A stretch of 64,000 nt of DNA from NCBI GenBank assembly GCA_933228895.1, contig OW121848.1:91345470-91409469 (forward strand). The letters are read 5' to 3'. The notes under the pieces were generated by a model. It was not told the DNA's origin. It saw only the letters and a program-made list of their open reading frames with translations, and did not search any database. The translations under genes were made by a program, and so were the position numbers. This DNA is from Platycnemis pennipes. Taxonomy: Eukaryota > Arthropoda > Insecta > Odonata > Platycnemididae. Below, piece after piece: positions 61,020 through 64,000 of this stretch; within the stretch, counting starts at the first letter, position 1; each line of letters begins with the position of its first letter.

Positions 61020-61710
61020 CCTTTGCTGGTAGCGCAAAAAAAAGTCATTAGAGTTATGACACGGTCATTACAAAAAAACGGCGCTTTCCCTTTTTTTAAG
61101 AAATTAAATATCCTACAATTAAGGCACCTATTCATCTATAAAGTCCTCAAAGTGTTTTATAATCGTAGCGGTGAAAAGGTCAATCAAAAACATTACAAGA
61201 TTAAAATCGGATTTTGTATTACCATGGTCTAAATATGAAATCTTTCGGCAATCGTATCAATCAATACCTGGGGCCAAAATTACATTTTTTAATGCCAAAT
61301 AACGTAACCAGGGTAGAGACAGAAATTGGATTTAATGAAGCGGTTAAAAAATGGCTTATGAGCAATGAGGAAGTTGAGTTTTTACTTAAAAAGGTTATAT
61401 AAAATGTTAATAAATGATGTAAACTTGTACATAGGTGTATTATGCCTTAGTATGATCGTATGCATATAATCAGCATTGAATATGAATAGGTACACAAAAG
61501 TTGCCTTTTTTATTAATTTTTTTATATCACGTACTGCATGCGGTTACTGCAGAAGCAGAATTAGTACCTTGCCTGTCCGTGTAAAATTAACTGTTATGGT
61601 AACCCCAATACAGCTATTGTTCTTCTGGGGTCCTATATTCCATTAATTTGTATAAAATGTCAAAGATAGTATTTTAAGTTGGTAATGGATTAAATACATT
61701 ATTATTATAT
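61020..61710 (+). mobile_element. 5'-truncated LINE (non-LTR retrotransposon) 3' end
   Basis: The sequence encodes the C-terminal end of a LINE reverse transcriptase. 61023-61232 gives AQKKVIRVMTRS, then FPFFKKLNILQLRHLFIYKV, a pattern typical of the region after the RT thumb in Jockey/CR1/RTE-type elements. From about 61236 in another frame comes KSFGNRINQYLGPKL and, later, AVKKWL, which matches the usual ending before the stop at about 61400. One frameshift around 61210-61240 inactivates it. The catalytic RT core (FADD) and endonuclease are absent because of 5' truncation at about 61020. The AT-rich 3' untranslated region runs to ATTATTATTATATG near 61710. Clade assignment needs alignment. 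Confidence 0.75.
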
Positions 61711-62580
61711 GTTAAACTCGTAAATATTGTAGTGGATGGAAGAAAAGAAAATATCGACTCTTTCTTATTATTGATAGTTTCATATTCAATTTTATCTATC
61801 CGCGAGATGAATCCCCTAATTTTACAATTAGTTGATTGAGGTAGGGGATCAAGATGCATTATTAATAAGTATAATTTTGTTAGTCGCCACAGTACAGATT
61901 TCACAGTTAAAAATTAAATTGCCCGAAAAACACACCGCTAATAATACAGGCTACTTCAAAATAGCATAAAGGCGAACACTTACTGCTAAAAGCTTACACA
62001 AATAAGTCTGTTTTTGCGCCGAGCATGCATGATATCGAAAACAATGGAACTCATGCGTCTTAATTGAGAGACCATTGATGTCCATATCCCTGTTGGATTA
62101 AGTGAGGTGTGACGTATCTCCGTTTTTAAGGTCCCTGTTCAGTGACTCTTCAGTTCAGCTTTCTCCTCGATTTCCAAATAATCACGTGACTAACTTCTCT
62201 CCTCTCCCCTATCTTCATGGTACCCTGCGAGACTCTAAGGGTAGAATTACGGATGTCCACTGCAGGCGTACGCGTTCGTCGAGTAAATATATTTTGGTGG
62301 AGACTACCGACTCACCTGTTATAAACTAATTTACCATGAAAATGTGGTGACATCGTATGTTTGTGTTTTGACTATGTTCCTATGGTTTCTACCGCAATCT
62401 AATACATTGCCATACAGATTCTGCACACGTCAATAAAATATATATACCTACTCTCATGCCAAAATTGCAAGATGTCTATAGCAATGTAAGTCATGTGTCG
62501 TTCGCAATGGCACATCGGGACCGACGTATTGCGTCGCCTATGCATCCCTGATGGAACAAAAAGAGACGTCGCTTAGCTCC
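61711..62580. other. Unique AT-rich DNA
   Basis: No feature recognised after the LINE. Confidence 0.35.
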
Positions 62581-63270
62581 GTTCATATGGTCTCTCTCGT
62601 GTGAATTTGGCTCCGCGACCATTTCATTTCGCGACGTTGCCTCTCGCCCTCATCGCCGGTCGATGCCCCCGAGACTGCATCCCCTCCTTCGCGGAACGGG
62701 CGCCCCCGGACGGTCGGTGGTTATTGGACATCGAGACCGCAATTAGCGAATTAACATCCGCCGGAGAGCTCCGAAGTCGCCCCCCGGATGCCCGCGGCCT
62801 TACCCGGAGGATCGCGGAGCGGTCACTGGGCACGCCGGGTGGTTTTTCTCGGAATCGGGAGCATGGCTGCCGTGGCCTGGCTTTTTTTTTTTAATGTATA
62901 ACCCGCCCCTCTTCCCGCTCTCTCCGCCATGCGCGCGCCCTTCCTCACCGACGAATTCGCTGCTCGTCGCGTAATTGGCGAGCCCGCCCCCATCTCCGCT
63001 CTGCCCCCGCCCCCGGCCCATCCCTCCGCCCCCGGACAACAGCCCTTTTTCATTCCCCACCCCCCCGCCCCCCCTCACCTCCGCGCTTCGTGTTTGCCGA
63101 GTGCGGAATTGAATCATGTCCCAGGCTCGTTGCCGCGAATATCGCCGCCGTTCTCTGATTCACTCCCCGCGAGCGTGCAGGTTATTAGAGGAACGAGGAT
63201 GGGCGACCTCCCCGGTCACGAAGAGAGTGAGGCTTTTAGAAAGGTACATACGCGGCGCTAGAGTTAACGT
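62581..63270. promoter_or_regulatory. CpG-rich island-like block
   Basis: CpG-dense at 62600-62870, with an ATTGG near 62723-62727 and homeodomain-like words CAATTAGCGAATTAAC (62740-62755) inside GC-rich DNA. C-rich at 62895-63090. A 97-codon plus frame (62601-62894) and a 69-codon minus frame overlap it; neither shows a domain. This is the best island-type candidate in the last 10 kb. Confidence 0.4.
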
Positions 63271-64000
63271 CTGGCGTCGTGGGAGTTATTAAGACTTCAT
63301 CCGGAATCGGCAGATAAGACCGCGAGTTGGATAGAACAAGTCCAGTTCACACTCGAATTGATAGATTTACGCTCTCGTTTTTCCCTGTACAGTCCGCGGT
63401 CCCGACGAAAGCCCGGATATACAACCTCATCATCGTCGTAAATGTTCTAGCAATGGTACCTCTAGGCCAGTGTAGGCGAACTCCCTGCTGGAAAAATAAA
63501 ATTTCTCTCCGTCGTTGACTCTCTCATAGCTCTATCTTTTCCCTATTTATCTCTTTCAATTTATTTTTATTTGTATCATCCTTTTCGCTGCCGTCATTGT
63601 ACAGCATTTTTCTCCTCTTTGCCCGTATTGGCAGCGCTGTGTGAATAACTATATCCATTTTTTATCTGTTCATATTCTCTCAAACAACTTTTTCTGTCTT
63701 GATCTCGTTTGCTATGCCTATTTTATCAGTAACCCGTTATATTTCCATATTTTCTTGAATCTCATCGTTGAATTACATTTTCTGTTATGTTTTGCTCTAT
63801 TAGAAAAGATAGCAAACTATTCTTGTTATTTCTCAGCAAAAATATTTTCCGGAACCGGAATATTTTCGGGCAGGCCGGTTCAGAAGGTGGAAAAAAACAG
63901 CGATGCATCTGGGAAGCGGTTCTGAAACACCGATGATCGTTCGCTGCCCGGCTTTCACGCTGCCGTCTCTGTTCGCTGCCAGGGTGGCTGGCGACCACGC
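63271..64000. other. Unique DNA at window end
   Basis: T-rich from 63530 to 63790. A small palindrome AATATTTTCCGG/CCGGAATATT lies at about 63841-63864. No gene recognised. Confidence 0.35.

Noticed and set aside
1..64000. CRISPR arrays, bacterial operons, phage or plasmid genes
   Set aside because: No regularly spaced repeats, no dense coding, and the repeat content is typical of animal nuclear DNA.

Overview
The window looks like nuclear DNA of a multicellular animal, most likely an arthropod. I see no intact protein-coding gene, no operon-like layout and no ribosome binding sites. What can be read is the usual content of an intergenic or intronic region. There are many tRNA-derived short retroposons (SINEs) carrying RNA polymerase III A/B boxes, a 5'-truncated LINE, a MITE-like element with terminal inverted repeats, two fold-back elements, a decayed P-element/THAP9-like transposase, and alternating AT-rich and CpG/pyrimidine-rich blocks. 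The arthropod assignment is an inference from repeat style; the sequence does not prove it.

Layout. 1-960: a purine/G-rich block that flips into a C/T-rich block. 960-9600: unique AT-moderate DNA broken by pyrimidine-rich CpG blocks (3270-3640, 5690-7210, 9000-9600), with a degenerate tRNA-like SINE head at 5120-5193. 9960-24750: AT-rich DNA with one SINE family (9965, 18313, 20005), a fold-back (12941-13085), a 101-bp tandem duplication (15313-15514), a CpG island (17780-18180), a second SINE family (19202) and a GATA-motif cluster (about 24 kb). 24880-26410: a short interspersed element with inverted ends next to an 850-bp pyrimidine block. 27370-33640: repeats, the MITE-like element (30257-30553) and the transposase relic (31123-32390, minus). 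33770-34680: pyrimidine/CpG block. 35.2-46.3 kb: SINE copies, a 53-bp direct repeat flanking a CpG-rich segment (39183 and 40069), a large skewed GC block (41650-43330), and a CCAAT/AP-1/CRE motif cluster (45216-45303). 47-54 kb: more pyrimidine and purine blocks, the second fold-back (50211-50391) and two hairpins. 54-61 kb: AT-rich DNA with little structure. 61020-61710: LINE 3' end. 62580-63270: CpG-rich block. 

No pathway can be reconstructed. The most informative items are the transposase relic, which several landmarks in separate frames identify; the two fold-backs, which both carry a hammerhead-ribozyme-like arrangement; and five copies of one SINE family in both orientations. Nearly all long open frames lie in low-complexity pyrimidine tracts and are compositional artefacts.
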